From the NCBI GenBank assembly GCA_964544605.1, contig CAZJBX010000020.1, positions 1 to 51,954 of the forward strand: a DNA stretch of 51,954 nt. Direction: 5' to 3'. The DNA comes from JAMIFN01 sp964544605. GTDB lineage: Bacteria; Pseudomonadota; Gammaproteobacteria; Burkholderiales; Burkholderiaceae_C. Numbering within the stretch: position 1 is the stretch's first letter; the number at the start of each line of letters is the position of its first letter. The notes beneath the pieces are model-generated. The model worked only from the letters and a program-made list of their open reading frames with translations. It was not told where the DNA came from and did not search any database. Below, piece after piece: positions 24,776 through 33,347 of this stretch. The position numbers and the translations under genes are program-made.

Positions 24776-25723
24776 ATGAAAAACCGCCTTCTTCTCTCCG
24801 CCCTTTTGGGCTTGCTCAGCCTCGGCTTGGCCGCCTGCGGTGGCAACGGCAAAATCCACAAACCACTGACACCCACCGCCCTCTACACCTTTGGCGATGG
24901 CTTGGTTGATGCCGGCAGCAATGGCCGCATCTACACCGTCAATCCGGCCGATGCCAGCACCCCTGCCGATTACGCCATTCCGCACTATGTCGCTGGCTAT
25001 TTCGAGCTGGACATGCTGCCTCACAACCAAGGCGGCACGGCTTGGGCGCAAGGCCATAGCAATGTGGCCGATACCCAAGCCCAAATTCAAACGCGCTTGG
25101 CCGATGCCCGCTTTGGCCCCTCAGATGTCGTCCTCATTTCTGCGGGCATGGAAGACCTCGTGCAAACCACCGAAGCCGTCATCGCAGGCAGCATGAGCCA
25201 AACCGAAGCCGTGGCCCACCTGCAATTGCAAGCGCGCACACTGCGCCAGCAATGGCAAAGCCTCTACGACCACGGCGCGCGTTTTATCTTCATGGTGCCG
25301 CCCTTTGATCTCGGCCAAACACCGTGGATGGCACAACTCAAAACCAGCCACAGCCAGGCCCAAAGCAGCTATGAGGCCCTGGACAGCGCCTTCTCTATGG
25401 CCCTGAACCAAGAGGCCGAAGCCTTTGTCGCCAAGCACCAAAAAGTGCTGCTGAAATCGCAAAACTTCCGCTTCTATATGGGCGCTTACACCAACCCTGA
25501 AGACCGTGACAACGAAGCGGGCACCAGCATTGTCGATCGCAGCCTCTGCGCCCCGCCAGCCGATGTAGATGCCAGCCTCTGCACAGAAAACACCTTGGCC
25601 GAACCCGATGCCGACAAACAAGGCCGCTATCTTTTTGCCGACAACCGCCACCCCACACCGCAAGCCCTGCGCCTGCTGGCCAGCGCGATTCTGGATGAAA
25701 TGAGCGACCTCTGGACGGACTAA
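24776..25723 (+). CDS. GDSL-like lipoprotein lacking the catalytic Ser
   Basis: The 315-aa protein has a signal peptide and lipobox LAAC near residue 21. Its layout follows SGNH/GDSL hydrolases: block I YTFGDGLVDAG near 40, block III GGTAWAQGHSNV near 85, a VLISAGMEDLV stretch near 120 and block V FADNRHPTPQAL near 290. The nucleophile Ser of GDSL is Gly, and the Asn of the GxND block is Glu; only the Asp-x-x-His pair remains. It therefore looks like a pseudoenzyme, perhaps a carbohydrate- or envelope-binding protein. Four cysteines or fewer in the mature part (SLCAPPADVDASLC) may pair. Start ATG 24776 gives the lipoprotein signal. Confidence 0.75.
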   Translation: MKNRLLLSALLGLLSLGLAACGGNGKIHKPLTPTALYTFGDGLVDAGSNGRIYTVNPADASTPADYAIPHYVAGYFELDMLPHNQGGTAWAQGHSNVADTQAQIQTRLADARFGPSDVVLISAGMEDLVQTTEAVIAGSMSQTEAVAHLQLQARTLRQQWQSLYDHGARFIFMVPPFDLGQTPWMAQLKTSHSQAQSSYEALDSAFSMALNQEAEAFVAKHQKVLLKSQNFRFYMGAYTNPEDRDNEAGTSIVDRSLCAPPADVDASLCTENTLAEPDADKQGRYLFADNRHPTPQALRLLASAILDEMSDLWTD

Positions 25724-25750
25724 GCCCCCCGCCGCCACTGGCTTAAAACA

Positions 25751-25781
25751 AAAGAGCGCCCATCACAGGCGCTCTTTTTTT
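25751..25781. terminator. Bidirectional terminator between convergent genes
   Basis: AAAGAGCGCC (25751-25760), loop CATCACA and GGCGCTCTTT, followed by a T-run to 25781. The complementary strand also reads into a T-rich tract (TTTTGTTTT), so it can serve both the lipoprotein gene and the cation transporter. Confidence 0.9.
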
Positions 25782-25798
25782 ATGGGCTGCGACGCAAC

Positions 25799-26710
25799 TC
25801 ACACAGGGTCAATATGCGTCATCACATCCAGCACCTGCGGCATGGCCTGCATCACCTGCTCAGTGGCGGCCACCGCAATGGCATGGCCCTCATGCACGGT
25901 CAAACCGCCATCCACCTCAATATGCGCGTCCACCAAAATCATGTCGCCGACACGGCGCGTGCGCATATCGTGCAGACCCAAAGCGCCAGGCGTGCCACGA
26001 ATCAGGCGCTCAATTTGGGCATTTTCTTCCTCAGTGGCGGCGCGATCCATCAAATCATGCAAGCCATCCCAAGCAAACTTCCAGCCCATGCGCAAGACAA
26101 ACAAACCCACAATCATGGCCGCAATCGGATCCAGAATGGGAAAGCCGAGCAAACTGCCGGCAATGCCCGCCACCACCACCAATGAGGAAGCGGCGTCCGA
26201 ACGCGCGTGCCAAGCATTCGCCGCCAACATAGAGGAGCGCACCCGCTGCGCCACAGCCAATAAATAGCGGAATAAAAACTCTTTGCTCAGCAAAGCCAAG
26301 GCGGCCACCGCCAAGGCCAAACGCCGCCCAGGGGCAATGTCTTGCGGCTGCAAGACCGCCAACAGCCCTTGGTACAACATGCCCACGGCCACCGCCAGCA
26401 AGAGCAGGCCAATGGCAAAAGTGGCCGCATTCTCATAGCGGTAATGGCCGTAGTGGTGATCGGCGTCTGAATCGGCACTGCTGAAACGGTTGGCAATCAG
26501 CACAATAAAGTCAGACAGCAAATCCGATAGCGAATGCAAACCATCGGCCACCAAAGCCTGAGAATGCACCAGCCAACCCACCACCACTTGCAAGGCCGAG
26601 AGCACCATATTCACGGCCACACTCACCCAAGTGCTGCGGGCCGCAGCTTGGCGGCGCACATGGCTAGAAACGACCTCGTGGTCGCCCAGCAGCTTGGGGT
26701 TTTGGGCCAC
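25799..26710 (-). CDS. Cation diffusion facilitator (CDF) metal efflux transporter
   Basis: This 303-aa inner-membrane protein has six hydrophobic segments and a cytoplasmic C-terminal domain. Metal-site motifs are DGLHSLSDLLSD (segment 2) and HARSDAASS (segment 5), the two HxxxD-type pairs of zinc, iron or manganese CDF antiporters; a His-rich loop HHYGHYRYE follows segment 2. The substrate is not determined by sequence alone. Start is GTG 26710, five bases after the ptsH stop, indicating coupling within the operon. Confidence 0.92.
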   Translation of the reverse strand: MAQNPKLLGDHEVVSSHVRRQAAARSTWVSVAVNMVLSALQVVVGWLVHSQALVADGLHSLSDLLSDFIVLIANRFSSADSDADHHYGHYRYENAATFAIGLLLLAVAVGMLYQGLLAVLQPQDIAPGRRLALAVAALALLSKEFLFRYLLAVAQRVRSSMLAANAWHARSDAASSLVVVAGIAGSLLGFPILDPIAAMIVGLFVLRMGWKFAWDGLHDLMDRAATEEENAQIERLIRGTPGALGLHDMRTRRVGDMILVDAHIEVDGGLTVHEGHAIAVAATEQVMQAMPQVLDVMTHIDPV

Positions 26711-26715
26711 GGCGC

Positions 26716-26985
26716 TTACTCCCCTTCGCCGAATTTGTCGTCAATCAAGGCACGCAAAGCCGCCATGGCCTCGGCCTCTTGCTCGCCATCGGTTTCCAGC
26801 TCCACCTCTTTGCCTATGCCTGCGGCCAAAAGCATGACACCCATGATGGATTTCGCATTCACGCGGCGCTCTTTGTAAGTGAGCGCAACCTCACACGGAA
26901 AGGTGGCGGCCAGCTTGCACAGCTTGGCGGCGGCACGGGCGTGCAGCCCCAGTTTGTTTTGAATCAGGATGCGCGATTGCTGCAT
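26716..26985 (-). CDS. ptsH: HPr-family phosphocarrier protein
   Basis: This is an 89-aa protein with His15 in LGLHARAAAKL, the site phosphorylated by enzyme I, and Ser46 in AKSIMGVM, the site used by HPr kinase in many proteobacteria. It passes phosphate in the PTS or to regulatory EIIA proteins. Neither ptsI nor an EIIA gene is nearby; its operon partners are a cobalamin adenosyltransferase upstream and a metal exporter downstream, which is not the usual beta-proteobacterial PTS arrangement. Confidence 0.95.
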   Translation of the reverse strand: MQQSRILIQNKLGLHARAAAKLCKLAATFPCEVALTYKERRVNAKSIMGVMLLAAGIGKEVELETDGEQEAEAMAALRALIDDKFGEGE

Positions 26986-26991
26986 GACCCA

Positions 26992-27564
26992 TCACTCCTC
27001 GTCGGCCTGCATTTGCGCCAAGCGCGGGCTGCGCCAATAGACATCGTCACCGCCGTTTTGGCGGTTCAGCACGCGGGCGAGTACAAACATCAAATCAGAC
27101 AGGCGATTGAGGTATTGCCGTGGCGCTGCGTTCATGTCCTCGGCCTCACCCACGGCCACCACATGGCGCTCGGCACGGCGGGCCACGGTGCGGCAAATGT
27201 GCGCTTGCGCGGCGGCACGGCTGCCAGCGGGCAAAATGAATTCCTTCAAAGGCGGCAATTGCGCGTTGTATTGCGCCAGCGCCGCATCCAACTCCAGCAA
27301 AGCCTCGGGCTTGAGCAGCGCATAGCCCGGCATGGACAACTCGCCGCCCAAATCAAACAAATCGTGCTGCACCTGCACCAGCAGGCTGCGGATGTCGGCG
27401 GGCAAATCCTCGCACAGCAGCAGGCCAATGTGCGAGTTCAACTCATCGACCTCGCCCAAGCTCTGAATGCGAATGTGGTTTTTTGACACGCGGGTGTTAT
27501 CACCCAAACCCGTGGTACCCGCATCGCCCGTGCGGGTGGCAATGGCGCTCAATCGATTCCCCAT
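26992..27564 (-). CDS. Cob(I)alamin adenosyltransferase, PduO type
   Basis: The enzyme transfers adenosyl from ATP to cob(I)alamin to make coenzyme B12. The 190-aa protein has the ATP loop TRTGDAGTTGLG near residue 10, VDELNSHIG near 40 and the conserved RTVARRAERHV and YLNRLSDLMFVLAR helices of the PduO/MMAB family. AAAGGA lies about seven bases before ATG. It is first gene of the operon with ptsH (six-base gap) and the CDF transporter. Confidence 0.95.
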   Translation of the reverse strand: MGNRLSAIATRTGDAGTTGLGDNTRVSKNHIRIQSLGEVDELNSHIGLLLCEDLPADIRSLLVQVQHDLFDLGGELSMPGYALLKPEALLELDAALAQYNAQLPPLKEFILPAGSRAAAQAHICRTVARRAERHVVAVGEAEDMNAAPRQYLNRLSDLMFVLARVLNRQNGGDDVYWRSPRLAQMQADEE

Positions 27565-27769
27565 TTTTATCCTTTAAAAATTCAATACATCGAAAGATTG
27601 TAGGTGCAGGCGCTGCGCTATGATGCCATCAGCACGGGTGCTGGCGTGCTTTTCAAAACGCCCCCCCTTGCGCCCCCCTCAGCCGTCAGCTTACGGGCCA
27701 CCGCGCTCGCTGTCACAACAGGGCCAAACCCATTTCATACACACCCACTCACCTACAGGAACTCCCACC

Positions 27770-28267
27770 ATGGCAACTGTGAATAAAGTCATCCTCGTTG
27801 GCAATTGCGGCCGCGATGCTGAAGTGCGCACCCTTCCCTCTGGCCAACCCGTGGCCAATGTCTCTTTGGCCACCACCATGCGCCGCAAAAACAAGCAAAC
27901 CGGCCAGTACGAAGACGACACCCAATGGCACCGCATCACCTTTTATGACCGCCTCGCCGAAGTCGCCCGCGACTATGTGAAAAAAGGCCGCAGCATCTAT
28001 GTCGAAGGCCGCTTGAAGTACGGCAAATACACCGATGCCCAAGGCATGGAGCGCAACACGGTGGACATCATCGCCACGGATTTGACCCTGCTGGGTGGCC
28101 GCAGCGAAAACGGCGGCGGTGACTACGGCGGTGGCAGCAGCTATGGCGGCGGCGCAGCCCAAGCCGCACCACGGCCCGCAGCCACCATCGCCCCGCAGCA
28201 GCAACCCGCGCAAGCAGCAGGCGGCATGGGCGGCGGTTTTGATGCCGATGACGACATCCCGTTTTAA
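27770..28267 (+). CDS. ssb: Single-stranded DNA-binding protein
   Basis: SSB coats single-stranded DNA and recruits repair and replication partners. The 165-aa protein has an OB-fold (VNKVILVGNCGRDAEVR through TLLGGRSE), a Gly/Gln-rich linker and the acidic tip DDDIPF that contacts partner proteins. Start ATG 27770 is set by AGGAA ten bases upstream and the family N-terminus, although the frame is open from 27620. The 205 bases between this gene and the divergent adenosyltransferase contain promoters but no gene. Confidence 0.96.
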   Translation: MATVNKVILVGNCGRDAEVRTLPSGQPVANVSLATTMRRKNKQTGQYEDDTQWHRITFYDRLAEVARDYVKKGRSIYVEGRLKYGKYTDAQGMERNTVDIIATDLTLLGGRSENGGGDYGGGSSYGGGAAQAAPRPAATIAPQQQPAQAAGGMGGGFDADDDIPF

Positions 28268-28282
28268 ACACAGGTGCTGAAT

Positions 28283-28888
28283 ATGAAGCTGTATTACACC
28301 CCCCACACTTGCGCCTTGGCACCCCATATTGCGCTGCAAGAAGCGGGCCTGCCGCATGAGCTGATTGCCGTGGATTTGCAAACCCGCCGCTTGGCCGATG
28401 GCAGCGATTACCACGCCATCAACCCCTTGGGCTATGTGCCCTATTTAGCCTTTGCTGATGGCAGCGGCCTGCAAGAAGTCCCCGCCTTGCTGCAATTCAT
28501 TGCCGACCAAGCGCCGCAGAAAAACCTCATCAGCATGGCCGGCAGCATGGCCCGCTATGAGCAAATCGCCATGCTCAACTTCATCGCCACGGAAATCCAC
28601 AAGGGCTTGGGCCCGCTGTGGATTCCTGAAGTGACAGAGGAGGCCAAAACCGCCCTCAAAGCCCGCGTTATGCAACGCCTGATCCACTTGGATGGCATTT
28701 TGGCCCAGCAGCGCTACCTCACGGGCAACAACTACGGTGTCGATGACATCTACGGCTTTGTCGCCACAGGCTGGCCCGCCATGGTGGGCATGGACATCAG
28801 CGCCTTACAAAACCTGAACGCTTGGCGTGAAAAAATCGCCGCACGCCCCGCCGTGCAAGCGGCGCTCAAGGCCGAAGGCTTGGCTTGA
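28283..28888 (+). CDS. Glutathione S-transferase
   Basis: This 201-aa protein has a thioredoxin-fold N-terminal domain and a helical C-terminal domain. MKLYYTPHTCALAPHIAL carries Cys10, which in beta-class bacterial GSTs contacts glutathione; NPLGYVPYL and the cis-Pro region fit. The C-terminal domain has NYGVDDIYGFVATGW. The physiological substrate is unknown. It starts 15 bases after ssb and may share its transcript. Start MKLYY at 28283 rather than the in-frame 28274 fits the family. Confidence 0.92.
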   Translation: MKLYYTPHTCALAPHIALQEAGLPHELIAVDLQTRRLADGSDYHAINPLGYVPYLAFADGSGLQEVPALLQFIADQAPQKNLISMAGSMARYEQIAMLNFIATEIHKGLGPLWIPEVTEEAKTALKARVMQRLIHLDGILAQQRYLTGNNYGVDDIYGFVATGWPAMVGMDISALQNLNAWREKIAARPAVQAALKAEGLA

Positions 28889-28893
28889 AGCCT

Positions 28894-28915
28894 GCCGCCG
28901 CCCGCCAGCGGCGGC
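28894..28915. terminator. GC-rich stem-loop between convergent gst and holA
   Basis: GCCGCCGC (28894-28901), loop CCGCCA and GCGGCGGC (28908-28915) make a perfect 8-bp stem between the two stop codons. There is no T-run on either strand, so it may act as a 3'-end structure or a weak terminator. Confidence 0.4.
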
Positions 28916-28945
28916 TGCGGCAATGGCATGTCATTCGGCAGGGCC

Positions 28946-30001
28946 TCACCCTGCCGCAGCACGGCACACCATCTGCGCCAATCGTTGCAAAGCGGCCCAG
29001 CCCTCGCTGGGCCAATCTTTTTGCGGCAAGCCTTTCACAATGCCATCCACCTGCGCCGCCGCGTGCAGCAAGGCCGTGCTTTGCTGCACACTCAAGCGCG
29101 GCAGCAATCGCTCCATCTGCTTTTGCTTGGGGCCCCACACTTTGGCCGCCTGCATGGCCACAGGCGGCGGCTGGCCCGCAGCCAAAGCGGTGCAAGCACG
29201 GTGCAGGGCGCGGATGTCCTCAGACAGCACCCAATGCACCAACACCTCGGCCTCGCCCTCAGCACGCAAGCCCGCCAACATGCGCTGCGTGCGCAGCATT
29301 TGCCCGCTGAGGACGGCCTCAGAGAGCTTGAACACATCGTAGCGGGCCACATTGCTGACGCTGGCGTGTATCTGCTCAAAGCCCAACTCGCCAGGCGGAT
29401 ATAGCAGGGCCAGCTTCATCAGCTCTTGGTGCGCCGCCAACAAATTGCCTTCCACCCTATCGGCCATCCACTGCAAGCTGCGTGCGCCATCTTCAGCGGC
29501 CACACTTTGCGCCTGCTGCGCCAAGCGCTGCGCCATCCACTGCGGCAGTTGGGCACGCTCAATCGGGGCCAGTTCCAGCACGCAGCCCGCATCTTGCAAG
29601 GCCAAAAACCAAGCCGCTTTTTTGCCTTGGCGATCCAGGCGCGGCAGCAACAGCAGCAGCATTTGCGCCTCGCCCATGCTGGGCAAAAGCTGCTGCAACA
29701 CCTGCCCGCCCTCTTTGCCTGGCTTGCCACTGGGAATGCGCAGCTCCAGTATTTGCTTATCGGCAAACAGGCTCAAAGCGCCGCCGCTGGCCTGCACCTC
29801 ATCCCATTTGAAATTGGCCCCCTGCACCACAAACAGCGTGCGCTCGCTATAGCCCTGGGCCCGTGCATGGGCGCGCAGCGCATCGGCGGCCTCTTGTTGC
29901 AGCAAAGGCTCATCGCTGCACACGGCAAACACACGGCGGCCTCGGGCCCAAGCTTGGGCAAAGGCGGACGGCAGGGCAGAAGGAGGCGGGGCAATCGACA
30001 T
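28946..30001 (-). CDS. holA: DNA polymerase III subunit delta
   Basis: HolA opens the beta sliding clamp within the clamp loader. The 351-aa protein has the delta N-terminal domain (VFAVCSDEPLLQQEAADALR), the AAA-like fold without Walker motifs, WMADRVEGNLLAAHQELMKLALLYP and DVFKLSEAVLSG in the central helical part. It usually follows lptE in this group, but here it stands alone, diverging from lepA across 127 bases. Confidence 0.93.
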   Translation of the reverse strand: MSIAPPPSALPSAFAQAWARGRRVFAVCSDEPLLQQEAADALRAHARAQGYSERTLFVVQGANFKWDEVQASGGALSLFADKQILELRIPSGKPGKEGGQVLQQLLPSMGEAQMLLLLLPRLDRQGKKAAWFLALQDAGCVLELAPIERAQLPQWMAQRLAQQAQSVAAEDGARSLQWMADRVEGNLLAAHQELMKLALLYPPGELGFEQIHASVSNVARYDVFKLSEAVLSGQMLRTQRMLAGLRAEGEAEVLVHWVLSEDIRALHRACTALAAGQPPPVAMQAAKVWGPKQKQMERLLPRLSVQQSTALLHAAAQVDGIVKGLPQKDWPSEGWAALQRLAQMVCRAAAG

Positions 30002-30070
30002 AGGCCGCTATTATGAAGCGCCGCAAGACCCGCACCACAGCGCGAGCGCCGCGCGGCGGCCTGCCTTCCC

Positions 30071-30078
30071 TATAGAAT
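30071..30078 (+). promoter_or_regulatory. Possible -10 element of the lepA operon
   Basis: TATAGAAT lies 50 bases before the lepA ATG in the holA-lepA divergent region. A -35 is not obvious; proposed from position and sequence only. Confidence 0.3.
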
Positions 30079-30128
30079 CAGCCCTTGGCCTTTTCTCTGC
30101 GCTCAGGCTGCGCCCCTTTGTTCACACC

Positions 30129-31943
30129 ATGCAACACATCCGAAATTTCTCCATCATTGCCCATATTGACCACGGCAAATCGTCTTTGGCCGATCAGCTC
30201 ATCAAACGCTGTGAGGGCTTGAGCGAGCGCGAAATGGAAAGCCGTGTGCTGGACTCCATGGACATTGAAAAAGAGCGCGGCATCACCATCAAGGCCCAAA
30301 CTGCCGCCCTGCAATACAAGGCGCAAGACGGCAAAACCTACAACCTCAACCTCATTGACACCCCTGGGCATGTGGACTTCAGCTACGAAGTCTCGCGCAG
30401 CCTCTCCGCCTGTGAGGGCGCGCTGCTGGTGGTCGATGCCAGCCAAGGCGTGGAAGCGCAAACCGTGGCCAACTGCTACACCGCCATTGAACTGGGCGTG
30501 GAAGTGCTGCCCGTGCTCAATAAAATGGACTTGCCGCAAGCCGACCCCGATACCGCCAAAAGCGAAATCGAAGATGTGATTGGCATTGACGCGAGTGAGG
30601 CCGTGCCCTGCTCAGCCAAAACAGGCTTGGGCATTGATGAAATTTTAGAAATGGTGGTGGCCAAAGTGCCGCCACCCAAGGGCGATGCCAGCGGCCCGCT
30701 GCGGGCCATGATCATTGACAGTTGGTTTGACACCTATGTCGGCGTCGTCATGCTGGTGCGCATGGTCGATGGGCAGCTCAAAAAAGGCGAGCGCATCCAG
30801 CTCATGGCCACAGGCGCGGCTTACGAGGCCAACCACATCGGCGTCTTCACCCCCGCCGACCAGCCCCGCGATGTGCTGCACGCTGGTGAAGTGGGCTACA
30901 TCATTTGCGGCATCAAAGAGCTGAGTGCCGCCAAAGTCGGCGACACCGTCACGCTGGAGAAAAAGCTGCCCAATAACGCAGGCCCCGCCAGCGAAGCATT
31001 GCCAGGCTTCAAACAAATTCAGCCCCAGGTTTTTGCCGGCCTCTACCCTTCAGAATCAAGCGAATACGAGCAACTGCGCGACGCGCTGGAAAAGCTCAAA
31101 CTCAACGATGCCGCGCTGGAGTATGAGCCAGAAGTGAGCCAAGCGCTGGGCTTTGGCTTTCGCTGCGGCTTTTTGGGCCTGTTGCACATGGAAATTGTGC
31201 AAGAGCGCCTGGAGCGCGAATTCAACCAAGACCTCATCACCACCGCCCCCAGCGTGGTCTATGAGGTCGAGACAGGCGGCAAAGATGCGGCCACCATTTT
31301 GGTGGAAAACCCCTCCAAAATGCCCGACCCCGCCAAGATTCAAGAAATCCGTGAGCCCATTGTCGAAGTCACGATTTTCATGCCACAAGAGTATGTCGGC
31401 CCCGTCATGACCTTGTGCAACCAAAAGCGCGGCTTGCAACTCGATATGTCTTACAAAGGCCGCCAAGTGGTGCTGAGCTACGACATGCCCTTGGGTGAAA
31501 TCGTGCTGGACTTTTTTGACAAGCTCAAATCCGTCAGCCGTGGCTACGCCAGCATGGACTACCAATTCAAAGAAAACCGCGCCTCTGATGTCGTCAAAGT
31601 CGATATCTTGCTCAACGGCGAGCGCGTCGATGCCCTGTCCATCGTGGTGCACCGCAGCCAGGCCCAATACCGTGGCCGCGCCGTGGTCGCCAAAATGCGT
31701 GAAATCATTGACCGCCAGATGTTTGATGTGGCCATTCAAGCGGCCATTGGTGGCAACATCATCGCCCGTGAAACCATCAAAGCCCTGCGCAAAAATGTGC
31801 TGGCCAAGTGCTACGGCGGCGACATCACCCGCAAACGCAAACTGCTGGAAAAACAGAAAGCCGGCAAAAAACGCATGAAGCAAATCGGCAGCGTGGAAGT
31901 GCCGCAAGAAGCCTTTCTGGCCATTTTGCAAGTGGATGATTGA
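30129..31943 (+). CDS. lepA: Elongation factor 4 (LepA)
   Basis: LepA is a ribosome-associated GTPase that assists translation initiation or stalled elongation. At 604 aa it has the usual length. G-motifs are IAHIDHGKSSLADQL (G1), RGITIKAQ (G2), DTPGHVDF (G3), NKMD (G4) and SAK (G5). The unique C-terminal domain with KRKLLEKQKAGKKRMK is present. It is first gene of the lepA-lepB-DUF4845-rnc-era run. Confidence 0.98.
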   Translation: MQHIRNFSIIAHIDHGKSSLADQLIKRCEGLSEREMESRVLDSMDIEKERGITIKAQTAALQYKAQDGKTYNLNLIDTPGHVDFSYEVSRSLSACEGALLVVDASQGVEAQTVANCYTAIELGVEVLPVLNKMDLPQADPDTAKSEIEDVIGIDASEAVPCSAKTGLGIDEILEMVVAKVPPPKGDASGPLRAMIIDSWFDTYVGVVMLVRMVDGQLKKGERIQLMATGAAYEANHIGVFTPADQPRDVLHAGEVGYIICGIKELSAAKVGDTVTLEKKLPNNAGPASEALPGFKQIQPQVFAGLYPSESSEYEQLRDALEKLKLNDAALEYEPEVSQALGFGFRCGFLGLLHMEIVQERLEREFNQDLITTAPSVVYEVETGGKDAATILVENPSKMPDPAKIQEIREPIVEVTIFMPQEYVGPVMTLCNQKRGLQLDMSYKGRQVVLSYDMPLGEIVLDFFDKLKSVSRGYASMDYQFKENRASDVVKVDILLNGERVDALSIVVHRSQAQYRGRAVVAKMREIIDRQMFDVAIQAAIGGNIIARETIKALRKNVLAKCYGGDITRKRKLLEKQKAGKKRMKQIGSVEVPQEAFLAILQVDD

Positions 31944-31978
31944 TGCGCCGCAGCGCCTGCCTTGCCTGAACACCCCTT

Positions 31979-32938
31979 ATGAACGCCTTAGAAAAAATTC
32001 TGCCCGCCATCACCGCCTTGGTTTTGGCCGCCTTTGTGCTGTATTGCGCTGCTTGGTATTTTGGCTATGCCGAAAGCAACTTCGCCCTGATTTTGTTCAT
32101 CGCCTCCAGCGTCACGGGGGTGTATTGGCTGCTAGAGCGCCTGCTGTTTTTGCCTGCCCGCCGCCGCCAAGCCGAGCAAGCGCAAGACCCCGCAGTGCGC
32201 CAAGGCCAGTTGCGCCAACCTTGGTGGCTGGATTGGACGGCGGGGCTTTTCCCCGTCATCATCACCGTGTTTTTGCTGCGCTCTTTCTTTTTTGAGCCCT
32301 TCAAAATTCCGTCTGGCTCCATGCTGCCCACGCTAGAGATTGGCGACTTTATTTTGGTGAACAAATACACCTACGGCGTGCGCCTGCCGGTAGCGAACAA
32401 AAAAATCATCCCCATCAACGATCCGCAGCGCGGCGATGTCATGGTGTTTCGCTACCCGCCCTACCCCAACCACGATTACATCAAGCGCGTGATTGGCCTG
32501 CCCGGTGACAAGGTGGACTACAGCAACAAACGCCTCTTTATCAATGGCAAAGAGCTGCCCGTAGCGGCCCAGCCTGACTACTTACAGACCCATGAAGTGC
32601 TGTTTGGGCCATCGGGCGTGGGCTATAGCCAGCAATTCACAGAAACCATTTTCAGCAGCAGCGGCAGTGTGGCGCACAACATCCTCAATGATGCGGGCCG
32701 CCCCGCAGGGCTACTGCCCATGCCAGAGTTTTCCGCATACCGTGAATATTGCGAATATTCCGTGCAAGGCGTAAGCTGCCGCGTCCCTCAGGGGCATTAT
32801 TTTGTCATGGGTGATAATCGCGACAACTCGCAAGACTCTCGCTATTGGGGCTTTGTGCCCGACGAGAACATTGTGGGCAAAGCCTTTCTCATCTGGATGA
32901 ACTTCAACAACATGAACCGAATCGGCAGCTTCCAATAA
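31979..32938 (+). CDS. lepB: Signal peptidase I
   Basis: LepB cleaves signal peptides from Sec and Tat substrates on the periplasmic face of the inner membrane. The 319-aa protein has three hydrophobic stretches (about 8-30, 35-58 and 88-102). The catalytic dyad is Ser114 in IPSGSMLPTL and Lys169 in YIKRVIGLPGD; GDNRDNSQDSR is the box E motif. Several genes of this window (the YjbE-like proteins and slt) would be its substrates. Confidence 0.96.
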   Translation: MNALEKILPAITALVLAAFVLYCAAWYFGYAESNFALILFIASSVTGVYWLLERLLFLPARRRQAEQAQDPAVRQGQLRQPWWLDWTAGLFPVIITVFLLRSFFFEPFKIPSGSMLPTLEIGDFILVNKYTYGVRLPVANKKIIPINDPQRGDVMVFRYPPYPNHDYIKRVIGLPGDKVDYSNKRLFINGKELPVAAQPDYLQTHEVLFGPSGVGYSQQFTETIFSSSGSVAHNILNDAGRPAGLLPMPEFSAYREYCEYSVQGVSCRVPQGHYFVMGDNRDNSQDSRYWGFVPDENIVGKAFLIWMNFNNMNRIGSFQ

Positions 32939-32950
32939 AGGAGAGAAACA

Positions 32951-33337
32951 ATGCGACAACAAGAACGCGGCATGACCATGATTGGTCTCATTTTCGTGGC
33001 CATTTTGGTGGTCTTTTTCGGCATCGTCACCGTCAAAGTCGTACCCACCGTGATCGAATACCAAAGCATCAACAAGGCCGCCCAAAAAGCTGGCCATGAG
33101 GCCAACTCCATCAATGATGTGCGCACCATCTACGCCAAAGCCATGGAAATTGACCAAATCATCAGCTCAGTCAAGCCTGAGGATTTGGACATCACCCCCA
33201 ATGGCTTGGGCCGCTTCAATGTGCGCTTTGCCTACAACAAAGAAATCCCACTGGTGGCCAATGCCTACCTCCTCATCAAGTATGAGGGTGGCAGCAAGTC
33301 CGCCAGCAAAACCAGCCATGCGGCTGACAAGTTTTAA
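32951..33337 (+). CDS. DUF4845 family membrane protein
   Basis: The 128-aa protein has one N-terminal membrane segment (MTMIGLIFVAILVVFFGIVTV) preceded by RQQERG, giving a pseudopilin-like beginning, and a small periplasmic domain. This family sits between lepB and rnc in many beta- and gamma-proteobacteria; its function is not established. GGAGAG lies six bases before ATG. Confidence 0.88.
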   Translation: MRQQERGMTMIGLIFVAILVVFFGIVTVKVVPTVIEYQSINKAAQKAGHEANSINDVRTIYAKAMEIDQIISSVKPEDLDITPNGLGRFNVRFAYNKEIPLVANAYLLIKYEGGSKSASKTSHAADKF

Positions 33338-33347
33338 TCTGGCCTGA

